Shown: positions 17,182 through 25,006 of the stretch, piece by piece
Layout: every line of letters starts with the position of its first letter
Numbering within the stretch: the first letter of the stretch is position 1
Assembly: GCA_965231905.1 (NCBI GenBank)
Contig: CBDDOO010000002.1
Location: 620,001 to 684,000 of the forward strand
Length of the DNA stretch: 64,000 nucleotides
Direction of reading: 5' to 3'
From: G963663315 sp965231905
GTDB taxonomy: Bacteria; Pseudomonadota; Gammaproteobacteria; Arenicellales; Poriferihabitantaceae
Notes under the pieces: generated by a model
The model's database searches: none
Seen by the model: the letters and a program-made list of their open reading frames with translations, nothing else
Told to the model about the DNA's origin: nothing
Program-made: the position numbers and the translations under genes

Positions 17182-17670
17182 ATGAGTGATTTGATGCAAG
17201 ACATACTGCACGGTTGTCAGTCTTTGCCTATGGTGAATATTGAAGCGAATCAAACCATATTGGCAGAGGGTGACCGCACCGGTCTTATCTATATTCTGGT
17301 GGAAGGGGAAGTCCGGATATCCAAACGCGAACTGGAAATCATCAGGCTGACCGAACCCGGTTCGATACTCGGTGAAATGTCCGCGCTGCTGGATTTGCCG
17401 CATACGGCAACTGTGACGACCCTGGTTCCATCCCGGTTTTACAGGGTTGAAAATCAACCTGACTTTCTCAAGAACAATACCGACATTTGTTATCCCCTGG
17501 CGGTATTGCTGGCGCGCCGTGTCAATGGCGTGACCAACTATCTGGTGGATATCAAGGAGCAATTCGGCGATCAGTCCAATCACCTGGCGATGATGGACGA
17601 AATACTCGCGACCATTGTCAATCAGCAGGGTGAAGATCCGCAGCCAGGATCCGACCGTGATCCTGCCTGA
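17182..17670 (+). CDS. Cyclic nucleotide-binding domain protein
   Basis: The ATG at 17182 has GGGAG at a suitable distance and is preferred over one at 17128. The 162-residue product is mainly one Crp-type cyclic nucleotide-binding fold (ILAEGDRTGLIYILVEGEVR, EPGSILGEMSALLDLPHTAT). The second segment is the phosphate-binding cassette, although the usual Arg of the RTA motif is replaced by His in LPHTAT. A helical tail follows, and there is no helix-turn-helix DNA-binding domain. It may be a stand-alone cAMP or cGMP sensor, or a bacterial protein of this fold that no longer binds nucleotide. An adenylate cyclase gene lies 3.2 kb downstream. Confidence 0.8.
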   Translation: MSDLMQDILHGCQSLPMVNIEANQTILAEGDRTGLIYILVEGEVRISKRELEIIRLTEPGSILGEMSALLDLPHTATVTTLVPSRFYRVENQPDFLKNNTDICYPLAVLLARRVNGVTNYLVDIKEQFGDQSNHLAMMDEILATIVNQQGEDPQPGSDRDPA

Positions 17671-17730
17671 CAGACTCCGTATCCGCTCATACCGTCCTGT
17701 CAGCCACGCTTCCGTCCGGTCCCGGTCGGG

Positions 17731-18513
17731 TTAGCCGGTTCCCTGTAACCAGGAGGGGGTTGCGGTGGTATTTTGCGGTGGTCGTTGCAAGGGTTGATCC
17801 AGCGCTACCCATTCGGCGGCTGCAGGCGAATGCCAGTGTGCGGTCTGTTGCCGGACATCCAGCACGACGTGAGGCGGGAAGCTGCCTCTTACCCTGCCGG
17901 AGTTGAATACCCAGGTAGACCCGATCTGATCAACCCAGGAGCCATTGTCGATAAAGGGCGCCTCGTGAATATGCCCGGTCAGGACTATATCCGGCTGGTA
18001 TCGTTCGATCCATGTGACCAGATCGGAGTCACCATAATGACGTTTGCCGGTCCAGCTGGTCGGGGAGTTGTCCGGCGGGCCGTGATAAACCCAAATCCAG
18101 TTCTGTTTTGGTTTGTCGGCATCCGCGGCCAATTGGTTCGCAACGATCTCCCTGGTTTTTGGCCCATCCCACCATGGGCATACGGTAAACAGTGTGTCAT
18201 GGATCACTACATTGTCCCCGTCGGTGACAATTCCCGACTCACGAACCGCTTCCAGCCATCGGGCAATCCGCTCTCCATGGTCTCCGCGAACATCGAGGTC
18301 ATGATTCCCGGAACTCACCAGAAGCCGGGTATCGGCCTGCAATCGCTGCAGGTACTTGAGGATTACAGGAATCTGGATACGCATGTACACATGTGACCGG
18401 GCGTCGATCTGGTCTCCGGCCATGACGACGACATCGAATTGGCTGGAGACACTCAAAACCCAGTCAAAGTGCTTCAGCGCATAATGTAAATCAGAAACCA
18501 GCAGGCATTTCAT
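17731..18513 (-). CDS. Calcineurin-like metallophosphoesterase
   Basis: The 260-residue protein has the full set of metal-binding motifs of the calcineurin-like fold: DLH (about residue 8), GDQ (about 33), GNHD (about 67) and GHIH (about 180). WVYHGPP supplies the remaining His. Two metals and a hydrolysed phosphomonoester or diester are expected. No signal peptide is seen, so it is cytoplasmic. It is convergent with the cyclic-nucleotide-binding gene and separated by 60 bases. The substrate is unknown; a cyclic nucleotide phosphodiesterase role would fit the neighbours but is only a guess. Confidence 0.8.
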   Translation of the reverse strand: MKCLLVSDLHYALKHFDWVLSVSSQFDVVVMAGDQIDARSHVYMRIQIPVILKYLQRLQADTRLLVSSGNHDLDVRGDHGERIARWLEAVRESGIVTDGDNVVIHDTLFTVCPWWDGPKTREIVANQLAADADKPKQNWIWVYHGPPDNSPTSWTGKRHYGDSDLVTWIERYQPDIVLTGHIHEAPFIDNGSWVDQIGSTWVFNSGRVRGSFPPHVVLDVRQQTAHWHSPAAAEWVALDQPLQRPPQNTTATPSWLQGTG

Positions 18514-18623
18514 GGTATGGGAGATACTTTAAGAAACCAGGGGGTAGTCTACAACATTTCCTGTACAATACAGGCATCCGGAGTCCTGACATTCTGAGCT
18601 TGATACAGTTGAGTTTATACAGT

Positions 18624-18652
18624 TTGACCCTGTGAACTTATTGGATTATTAT
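18624..18652 (+). promoter_or_regulatory. Putative sigma-70 promoter for the signalling operon
   Basis: TTGACC (18624-18629), a 17-base spacer and TATTAT (18647-18652) lie in the 324-base gap 18514-18837 between the phosphoesterase and kinase genes. The implied leader is about 180 bases and contains no ORF or hairpin that I can support. I see nothing else in this gap. Confidence 0.45.
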
Positions 18653-18837
18653 TGGATCAGATTTCCGCGCGAGTAAATTCATATCATTTTATGTGTGTTT
18701 GTGTTGCAAATTGGCAATGCCTCCCGCTCTACTGTGGTCGTGCGGCTGTTTGGTTAAGGTCGGGATCTGATGTTCGTATCCGGATTGAATCCGGACCGGA
18801 TAAATCGTGATTTGGAATTGAATCGGAATCCAATCAA

Positions 18838-19260
18838 ATGGCTGCTGTTTCCCTGACTCCGGATTTGACTTCTATCAGCGAGTTGGAAGTGATGCTGGAA
18901 GAGTTTGCGAGTAGCCACGGACTGGCTATGCCGCTGCAATTGCGCCTGAATCTGATGCTTGAAGAATTAGTCACCAATAGCGTAGACTATGCGTTGCAGG
19001 CTGTGAAAATACCCGAGTTGAATGTCAGTCTGTCTGTGGAAGATGACTTTGTCGTCGCTTCTCTGGAAGACAATGGCAAGGAGTTCAACCCGTTCGAGGA
19101 AGCGCCCGAGGCAGATACGGTTTCAGGGCTGGCGGATCGGCCAGTAGGCGGTTTGGGTGTACTCCTGACCAAGGAGTTGGCTGATGAATACGCTTACGGG
19201 AGAATAAATGAGCGCAATTGTGTTACCCTACGATGCAAAGTAACAGGAGAAACTGAATGA
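18838..19260 (+). CDS. RsbW-like anti-sigma serine kinase (HATPase)
   Basis: This is a compact 140-residue GHKL ATPase. The N-box (LEELVTNSVDYAL, about residues 41-53), G1 box (LEDNGKEFNPFE) and G2 box (GGLGVLLTKELADEYAYGR) are all present. Proteins of this size and shape are the switch kinases of partner-switching systems. They bind a target such as a sigma factor and phosphorylate a STAS antagonist on Ser. The next gene is that STAS protein, overlapping by four bases (ATGA), and a SpoIIE-type phosphatase follows. No sigma factor gene is visible in the window. Confidence 0.88.
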   Translation: MAAVSLTPDLTSISELEVMLEEFASSHGLAMPLQLRLNLMLEELVTNSVDYALQAVKIPELNVSLSVEDDFVVASLEDNGKEFNPFEEAPEADTVSGLADRPVGGLGVLLTKELADEYAYGRINERNCVTLRCKVTGETE

Positions 19261-19634
19261 CAGAACAGAATCGGCAAGGCCACGACAAGTTAACGGTGAA
19301 ATCGGAGAGGGCGGCGGTCAGTTCCGGCGAGGCTTTTATTATTTGCCCGTGTGGTCGAGTGGATGGCGGCACGGTGGGCATCCTGGACGCATCGGTTCAG
19401 GAACAGATTGAAGCGGGAGCGGGGATTCTGATTTTTGATTTTGAGGAGACGGGTTATATCAGCAGCGCGGGATTGCGGGTTTTGTTGTTGAGCGCCCGCA
19501 AGATGCAGTCGAGTGGAGGCAAGGCGCTGTTTTGCGGGTTGGCGCCTCACATTGCTCAGGTATTCGAGATCAGTGGATTCAGCGCTATTCTGGATATACG
19601 GGCGAATCGGGCCGATGCGCTTGCAGCGGTCTGA
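19257..19634 (+). CDS. STAS-domain anti-sigma factor antagonist
   Basis: The 125-residue protein is a single STAS domain. The core DFEETGYISSAGLRVLLLSA (about residues 60-79) holds the conserved Ser in the SSAGLR segment that the partner kinase phosphorylates. About 30 polar residues precede the domain. The start overlaps the kinase gene by four bases, so kinase and substrate are translationally coupled. The unphosphorylated form would bind the kinase and free its target. Confidence 0.88.
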   Translation: MTEQNRQGHDKLTVKSERAAVSSGEAFIICPCGRVDGGTVGILDASVQEQIEAGAGILIFDFEETGYISSAGLRVLLLSARKMQSSGGKALFCGLAPHIAQVFEISGFSAILDIRANRADALAAV

Positions 19635-19716
19635 GTGTCTGTTTTGAACATTTACCGTGAGTGCCTGACGCGCACAAGCGGCTCGGGCCAGAGCTGATTA
19701 ACCAGAGAGACTGGTC

Positions 19717-20901
19717 ATGAATACACCGTTAGTCCGGGTGTTAGTGGTAGACGACGAAGAAGACCTTGAATTGCTGGTTCGCCAGAAATTTCGACGTCGC
19801 ATTCGCAAAGGGGAACTGGATTTCTTGTTTGCTCATAACGGCGTGGAGGCCTTGCAGACACTGGAAGTGAATCCAGACGTGCATCTGGTGTTGTCCGACA
19901 TCAATATGCCGGTTATGGATGGGCTTGCGTTGCTGAAACAGTTGGCCTCCGCCAAGCCGGACGTGCAGGCAGTGATCGTTTCCGCGTATGGAGATATGGC
20001 GAACATTCGTACCGCCATGAATCGTGGGGCCTTCGATTTCCTGACCAAGCCGATTGATTTCAATGACCTTGAGATCACGATAGAAAAGACCATCAAACAT
20101 GTGCAGGCCATGCAGCTTGCCCTGGAGTCACGCGACCGGCTGGTCGCAATCAAGCAGGAGCTGGAAGTTGCGCGCCAGGTGCAGGATTCAGTACAACCGA
20201 AGACGTTGCCGGACAGCGAGACCCATCAAGTCAGCGCCCTGATTATACCGGCGCGCGAAATTGGTGGTGATTTTTACGATTATTTTTATCTCGATGATCA
20301 TCATCTCGGTTTCGTGATTGCCGATGTTTCCGGCAAAGGAGTTCCGGCGGCGCTGTTCACCATGGTCACCCGGGCATTGTTGAGGGCTTCTTTGGAGGGT
20401 TTCCAATCGCCGGGTCAATGTCTGACTCTGGTTAACGACCTTTTGTGTGAAGACAACGATTCGTGTATTTTTATCACGCTTTTCTTCGGAGTGCTGGATG
20501 TGCATACCGGAGATCTCGAGTATTCCAATGCGGGTCACAATCCGCCCCGCCTGATACATCCGGGCGGGGAAGTTGTGGAGCTGCCCCAGACCGGGAATCT
20601 GGTTTTGGGTATACTGGCGGAACACGAATTCAATAATGAGCGGATCCGGTTAAATCCGGGAGATACGTTATTCCTGTATACTGACGGAGTCACGGAGGCT
20701 GAAGATGCCCGCCCCGAGGAATTCGGAGAAGACCGTCTTGACCGCGCGTTGACGGAGATGTCGGAAATGACAGCGCAGGAAGTGGCCGAAGGAGTGGTGC
20801 TCGCTGTGCAGGAATTTGTTGCAGAAGCGCCGCAATCGGACGACATCACTTGTCTGGTGGTGCGATTGCGGGCCACACTCGACGCTATTTCAGCCAAATA
20901 G
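19717..20901 (+). CDS. Response regulator with SpoIIE-type PP2C phosphatase domain
   Basis: The 394-residue protein has a receiver domain first (VLVVDDEEDLELL, LVLSDINMPVMDG with the phospho-acceptor Asp near residue 61, and FDFLTKPIDF with the conserved Lys). After a helical linker of about 35 residues comes a PP2C/SpoIIE domain (REIGGDFYDYFYLDDHHLGF, IADVSGKGVPAALF, LFLYTDGVTEAED, SDDITCLVV) with its metal-binding Asp residues. It would dephosphorylate the STAS protein when its receiver is phosphorylated. The cognate histidine kinase is not in the window. The three genes form one partner-switching operon with the cyclase after it. Confidence 0.9.
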   Translation: MNTPLVRVLVVDDEEDLELLVRQKFRRRIRKGELDFLFAHNGVEALQTLEVNPDVHLVLSDINMPVMDGLALLKQLASAKPDVQAVIVSAYGDMANIRTAMNRGAFDFLTKPIDFNDLEITIEKTIKHVQAMQLALESRDRLVAIKQELEVARQVQDSVQPKTLPDSETHQVSALIIPAREIGGDFYDYFYLDDHHLGFVIADVSGKGVPAALFTMVTRALLRASLEGFQSPGQCLTLVNDLLCEDNDSCIFITLFFGVLDVHTGDLEYSNAGHNPPRLIHPGGEVVELPQTGNLVLGILAEHEFNNERIRLNPGDTLFLYTDGVTEAEDARPEEFGEDRLDRALTEMSEMTAQEVAEGVVLAVQEFVAEAPQSDDITCLVVRLRATLDAISAK

Positions 20902-20918
20902 CCCCGGAGTCTATCAAC

Positions 20919-21854
20919 GTGGGAAAGCCTGCACAGGGGCCGGATACCGGGGATGCAGCGCACAAACAGGCTCTGGAAGAACTGAAACTGCGCGAAATGT
21001 GGGCCAGGCAGCGGCTCAAACTGGTGGAGAGGTTGACCGGGCAACTGCGCGACAAGAATGCAACCCTGGAGAAGGCTCTGGAAGAACTGAAATTACGTGA
21101 AATTTCAGCCAGGCAGCGACTCAAACTGGTGGAGAGGCTGACCGGACAACTGCGCGAAAAAAACGCGATCCTCGAACATACCATGCAGGACCTGAGAGAG
21201 GAAAAGGACCGCTCTGAGCAACTTTTGCTGAACATCCTGCCTAGGGAGATTGCGTCCAGACTGCGGGCGGGAGAGTCGGAAATAGCGGACATATTCCCGT
21301 CCATCACGATTTTGTTTGCCGATATTGCCGGTTTTACAGAACTGACCGAGCGTCTTGGGGCCAAGGAAATCGTGCGTGTGCTGGGGGAGGTATTCGCGAT
21401 ATTCGACTCCTATCTCGAAACCTGGGACATCGAGAAAATCAAGACGATCGGCGACGGTTATATGGCGGCAGGGGGACTTTCCGGGACATCGTCCGACCAT
21501 TATCAAAAAACCGCGAATTTTGCGCTCAGGATCCGGGATGAATTTGTGGCCTGGTCCAGTCAGAATGGTCTGGGACTGCAACTGAGAATTGGCATGCATT
21601 CGGGTCTGGCTGTGGCTGGAATTGTGGGCAAGCAACGGTTTTGTTACGATATCTGGGGGGATGCGGTGAATGTGGCCAGCCGTATGGAGACTACCGGTCG
21701 ACCTGGCAGCATTCACGTTTCAGAATCCATTCACAGGCTGTTGCGGGATTCCTTCGTTTTCGAAGAGGTTGGAGGTGTGCAGGTCAAAGGCAAGGGTCTG
21801 ATGCATACCTGGTTGCTGCATTCGGAACTGCCCGTCCCGAAACCGGCTGTGTAG
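20919..21854 (+). CDS. Class III adenylate cyclase with duplicated coiled-coil
   Basis: I chose the GTG at 20919, with GGAG ten bases upstream and the previous stop at 20899-20901; an upstream ATG at 20850 would overlap the phosphatase gene. The 311-residue product begins with a coiled coil made of two near-identical 35-residue units, then a class III cyclase domain. Both metal Asp residues are visible (FADIAGFTEL, IGDGYM), as are the adenine-selecting Lys (EKIKTIGD) and Asp (CYDIWGDAVN) and the transition-state Arg (NVASRM). ATP to cAMP is therefore more likely than GTP to cGMP. There is no membrane segment, so it is soluble. Operon position implies co-regulation with the partner-switching genes. 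Confidence 0.88.
   Translation: MGKPAQGPDTGDAAHKQALEELKLREMWARQRLKLVERLTGQLRDKNATLEKALEELKLREISARQRLKLVERLTGQLREKNAILEHTMQDLREEKDRSEQLLLNILPREIASRLRAGESEIADIFPSITILFADIAGFTELTERLGAKEIVRVLGEVFAIFDSYLETWDIEKIKTIGDGYMAAGGLSGTSSDHYQKTANFALRIRDEFVAWSSQNGLGLQLRIGMHSGLAVAGIVGKQRFCYDIWGDAVNVASRMETTGRPGSIHVSESIHRLLRDSFVFEEVGGVQVKGKGLMHTWLLHSELPVPKPAV
20970..21179 (+). repeat. Two 105-bp direct repeats within the cyclase gene
   Basis: Units 20970-21074 and 21075-21179 encode ALEELKLREMWARQRLK... and ALEELKLREISARQRLK..., differing at five residues (MW/IS, D/E, T/I and the final K/H). The repeat keeps the reading frame and coiled-coil register, so it doubles the signalling helix length. Confidence 0.9.
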
Positions 21855-21897
21855 TGTAGTCGGTAGAAGTCCGATGTTACCTGGCTTGTGACCCCTT

Positions 21898-22422
21898 ATG
21901 ATAGAACTCATCGTCGGAGGCGCGCGCAGCGGCAAGAGCCGCTATGCTCTGGATCGCGCGAAACACAGCAAGGCCAACCTGTATTTTATCGCTACGGCAC
22001 AATCGTCTGTAGCGGCAGATGATGAAGAGATGGCGGCTCGCATACTCAGGCATCAGCGGGAGCGGGGGCCTGAATGGCAGTTGATTGAGGAACCATTCAG
22101 GCTTTCCGGGCTGATCGGCAGATTCTCGGAAAGAGACGCGGTGGTTGTCGATTGCCTGACGCTCTGGTTAAGCAACTGGCTTTGCCAGCAATCGTTGACC
22201 GGGTGGCAACAGGAGAGGCGCGCCTTTTTATCCGGCCTTCGGCGCTCACCGGCAAAGTGGTTTCTGGTGTCCGGTGAAACCGGGTTGGGCATGGTCCCGA
22301 CTTCGGCCCTGGGCAGGCAGTTCGTTGACGAAAGCGGCTGGCTTCATCAGGAGCTTGCGGCTATAGCCGATCAGGTAGTGATGGTGTTATTCGGATTGCC
22401 GCAAATCCTGAAACAACCGTGA
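21898..22422 (+). CDS. cobU: Adenosylcobinamide kinase / adenosylcobinamide-phosphate guanylyltransferase
   Basis: The 174-residue protein has the CobU/CobP P-loop at its very start (GGARSGKSRYALDRAK). RHQRERGPEW carries the His region involved in guanylylation, followed by VVDCLTLWLSNWL and SGETGLGMVP. It phosphorylates adenosylcobinamide and then transfers GMP to give adenosylcobinamide-GDP, the substrate of CobS. It heads the cobU-cobT-cobC-cobS set for the nucleotide loop of cobalamin. I looked for a cobalamin riboswitch in the short upstream gap and saw none. Confidence 0.92.
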   Translation: MIELIVGGARSGKSRYALDRAKHSKANLYFIATAQSSVAADDEEMAARILRHQRERGPEWQLIEEPFRLSGLIGRFSERDAVVVDCLTLWLSNWLCQQSLTGWQQERRAFLSGLRRSPAKWFLVSGETGLGMVPTSALGRQFVDESGWLHQELAAIADQVVMVLFGLPQILKQP

Positions 22423-22461
22423 CCGAACGGTCCGGAGCAATCGCAATTATTGATTATTGAA

Positions 22462-23505
22462 ATGAACCCCTGGTATCTGGAGAAAAGCAGGCGACTGGAT
22501 GAGGATATGCGCGACCAGGCCAGCAGGCGGCAGTTGACCTTGACCAAGCCTCCCGGTTCGCTGGGTCGGCTGGAATCGGTAGCGGTCCGGCTTGCGGCCA
22601 TGCAGGGCCGGAGCGCCCCGTCCGCAGACCCGGTCGAAATTGCTGTTTTTGCCGGTGACCACGGTGTTGCCGATGAAGGAGTGAGCGCTTTTCCCCAGTC
22701 CGTCACAGTAGAAATGGTCAAGAATTTTGTTCGTGGCGGAGCCGCGATCAATGTCCTGGCCAGGCAGTTGAACGCCGGTCTGACGGTGATCAACGCCGGT
22801 ACGATCAGCGAACAGAAATTTGCATCGAACGTGGTCGACAGGCCGATTGGGAAGGGGACGGGTAACATTGTGATTGAACCTGCGATGAGTCGGCATCAGT
22901 GTCTGGCGGCGTTGCAGTTGGGGAAGGACATTGCGGCCGGCTTTGATCAGGCTACGGCCATTGTCATCGGCGGCGACATGGGGATTGCCAACACCACCGC
23001 CGCTGCCGCTCTTGCGGTAGCTTACGGGGTTGCGGACGCCCCGGACCTGGTTGGCCCTGGTACCGGCCTGGATGCCGGGGGGGTGCGGCACAAGTTGACA
23101 ATCGTTGAAAGAGCGGTCGCCAGGGCGGACGGAGACCACGATGCCCTGAGATTGCTGGCGGAACTGGGAGGATTTGAAATTGCGGCCCTGGCCGGTTATT
23201 TCATCCATGCCGCACAGCGGGGAATGGCGGTTCTGGTGGATGGGTTCATCTCTTCAGCGGCCGCCCTGGCCGCTTGCAAAATCAACCCTTCGGTCCGGGA
23301 GTGGATGTTATTCGCCCATACGTCAGCGGAACCCGGTCATACCCTTATCCTCCAGGCGCTCGGGGCTGACCCGTTATTGTCTCTTGGGATGCGCCTCGGA
23401 GAGGGCAGCGGTTCGGCGGTTGCCGTCTCCCTGCTGCGTTCGGCGTGCGCACTGCAAAATGAAATGGCGACATTCGCCGAGGCACAGGTTTCCGGCCGTG
23501 AGTAA
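22462..23505 (+). CDS. cobT: Nicotinate-nucleotide--dimethylbenzimidazole phosphoribosyltransferase
   Basis: The ATG at 22462 gives the normal N-terminus leading to LTKPPGSLGRLE; an in-frame TTG at 22450 is the alternative. The 347-residue protein contains the CobT landmarks VFAGDHGVADEGVSAFP, GGDMGIANTTAAAA, GPGTGLD and the catalytic Glu in GMRLGEGSGSA. It makes alpha-ribazole phosphate from dimethylbenzimidazole and nicotinate mononucleotide, the lower ligand of cobalamin. It overlaps the phosphatase gene cobC by eight bases. Confidence 0.93.
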   Translation: MNPWYLEKSRRLDEDMRDQASRRQLTLTKPPGSLGRLESVAVRLAAMQGRSAPSADPVEIAVFAGDHGVADEGVSAFPQSVTVEMVKNFVRGGAAINVLARQLNAGLTVINAGTISEQKFASNVVDRPIGKGTGNIVIEPAMSRHQCLAALQLGKDIAAGFDQATAIVIGGDMGIANTTAAAALAVAYGVADAPDLVGPGTGLDAGGVRHKLTIVERAVARADGDHDALRLLAELGGFEIAALAGYFIHAAQRGMAVLVDGFISSAAALAACKINPSVREWMLFAHTSAEPGHTLILQALGADPLLSLGMRLGEGSGSAVAVSLLRSACALQNEMATFAEAQVSGRE

Positions 23506-24124
23506 GCCTGTCCAACCGACACGGATTGACATTCTGCGCCACGGTGAGCATGTACTGGGTGACGCTATTTGCGGAGTGACCGACCCTGAACTTTCCGAAA
23601 CCGGATGGCAACAGCTCCGGATGCAGATGGCCCGGCTTGAAAACGCGGATTCCGGCTGGGATCTGTGTGTGTCGTCCCCGCGCAAAAGATGCGTGTCGTT
23701 TGCGCGGGATTTCAGTCAACGCCATGCGATTGAATGTATGGTTGACGATGGTTTTGCCGAGGTGAATTTTGGCGAGTGGGAAACCTTGTCATTCGTGCAG
23801 ATTTCAACAAGGTATCCCGGCCAATGGAAGGCCTGGATCGGTCAGCCCGATCAGCCCGCGCCCCATGGCGGGGAGGTCTATGCTGATTTTCTGTGTCGGG
23901 TGCATGGCGCGTTTGCCCGACTGATCGAAACACATCGGGGCAAGCGAATCGTTTTATTCGCGCACGGTGGGGTGATCCGGGCCATATTTCATAGCGCGCT
24001 TGATCTGAAAGTGGATTCCCTGCGCCGGTTCAATATCCCTTATGCCTGTCACAGCCGGATCATGGTCTACCATCAGGGCAATCAGGAAAACTGGTATCAG
24101 CTGGACAGCCATAATACCCTGTGA
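23498..24124 (+). CDS. cobC: Alpha-ribazole phosphatase-like histidine phosphatase
   Basis: I start this at the GTG at 23498, overlapping the cobT stop, since the phosphatase fold begins ten residues later (RIDILRHGEHVLGD). A longer open frame upstream is only the shadow of cobT. The 208-residue protein has the catalytic RHG, a second-shell CVSSPRKRCVSFA and the C-terminal FAHGGVIRAI His of the histidine phosphatase superfamily. By position it removes the phosphate of alpha-ribazole phosphate or cobalamin phosphate. Other phosphomonoesters are possible. Confidence 0.85.
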   Translation: MSKPVQPTRIDILRHGEHVLGDAICGVTDPELSETGWQQLRMQMARLENADSGWDLCVSSPRKRCVSFARDFSQRHAIECMVDDGFAEVNFGEWETLSFVQISTRYPGQWKAWIGQPDQPAPHGGEVYADFLCRVHGAFARLIETHRGKRIVLFAHGGVIRAIFHSALDLKVDSLRRFNIPYACHSRIMVYHQGNQENWYQLDSHNTL

Positions 24125-24224
24125 CAAAGCGCTATTCATGTAATTTTAACCACACTAACCGAAGCACACGGGCGGGCACGGTGACCCGCCCCTACGATCT
24201 TGTAACAAACCGCTACTCATGTAA
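24124..24224. repeat. REP-like hairpin flanked by a 20-bp direct repeat, cobC-cobS gap
   Basis: A perfect stem GGGCGGG (24170-24176) / CCCGCCC (24185-24191) with loop CACGGTGA matches the element at 1689-1710. It is flanked by imperfect 20-bp direct repeats, ACAAAGCGCTATTCATGTAA (24124-24143) and ACAAACCGCTACTCATGTAA (24205-24224). CGAAGCACA follows both repeats as well. The layout suggests a small mobile repeat that duplicated part of the gap. Confidence 0.65.
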
Positions 24225-24233
24225 CGAAGCACA

Positions 24234-24989
24234 ATGTTGAACGAATTTCTCCAGGCGCTCGGGTTTCTGACTCGCATTCCTCCCGGTCGACATTTTTCAC
24301 ATCAGCCTGAACTAGCCGGCGCCGCGGTCACCTGGTATGGTTGCGCGGGACTGCTTTGCGGTGTGCCTCTGGTCATTTTCGGCGCGGTTTTGCAAGGCTG
24401 GATGGCGGTTCCTCCTGAACTCGCGGCTGTTCTGACTCTGGCGCTCTGGGTGGGTATCACCGGCGCCCTGCATATCGACGGTCTGGCAGACTGCGGCGAT
24501 GCCTGGATGGGCGGGATTACCCGGCAGCGATTCCTGGAAATCATGCGCGATACACACTGCGGGGTCGGCGCCATCGTATTCACCAGTCTGGTTCTGATCA
24601 TCAAGGCCATCGCGTTGATCATCCTGTTCCGGCAGGGCGCGTTGCTGGCTGTTCTGTTTCCCCTGGGGGTCGCGCGAATCACCCTGTCCATCGCGATTCT
24701 CCGGTTCCCTTATGTCCGGGAGTCCGGGGCGGGAGCAGCGCTGTCCCGGAGTCTGGATCCGCGTTCGATCCTGATTACCGGGGTTGCGGTTTGCTTGATT
24801 CTTTGCGTCATTTCCCTGCCCGGGTTTGTCGTCTCCGTGATCGGGAGCGCTCTCGGGTTTGCCCTGGTATGGTGGACGCTGGTCAGAAAGGCCGGAGGAT
24901 TCACCGGGGATATTTATGGCGCTCTGGTCGAAATCTGTGAGGCTGTCGTGCTGGTATCCCTGACAACATTGCTATCAATCAGTCAATAG
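24234..24989 (+). CDS. cobS: Adenosylcobinamide-GDP ribazoletransferase (cobalamin synthase)
   Basis: This is a 251-residue integral membrane protein with several hydrophobic segments (ELAAVLTLALWVGITGALHI, AIALIILFRQGALLAVLFPL and others). It carries the CobS metal-binding motif HIDGLADCGDAWMGG (about residues 82-96). It joins adenosylcobinamide-GDP with alpha-ribazole or its phosphate, the final assembly step of cobalamin, at the inner membrane. The REP-like element lies between it and cobC, so transcription may be partly uncoupled from the upstream cob genes. Confidence 0.92.
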   Translation: MLNEFLQALGFLTRIPPGRHFSHQPELAGAAVTWYGCAGLLCGVPLVIFGAVLQGWMAVPPELAAVLTLALWVGITGALHIDGLADCGDAWMGGITRQRFLEIMRDTHCGVGAIVFTSLVLIIKAIALIILFRQGALLAVLFPLGVARITLSIAILRFPYVRESGAGAALSRSLDPRSILITGVAVCLILCVISLPGFVVSVIGSALGFALVWWTLVRKAGGFTGDIYGALVEICEAVVLVSLTTLLSISQ

Positions 24990-25006
24990 TATGGAGCGAG
25001 TTTGAT

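Noticed and set aside
21855..21897. Cobalamin riboswitch before cobU
   Set aside because: The gap is only 43 bases and lacks any B12-box-like sequence that I can see.
23174..23497. N-terminal extension of cobC
   Set aside because: It overlaps cobT in another frame; the phosphatase fold starts just after the GTG at 23498.
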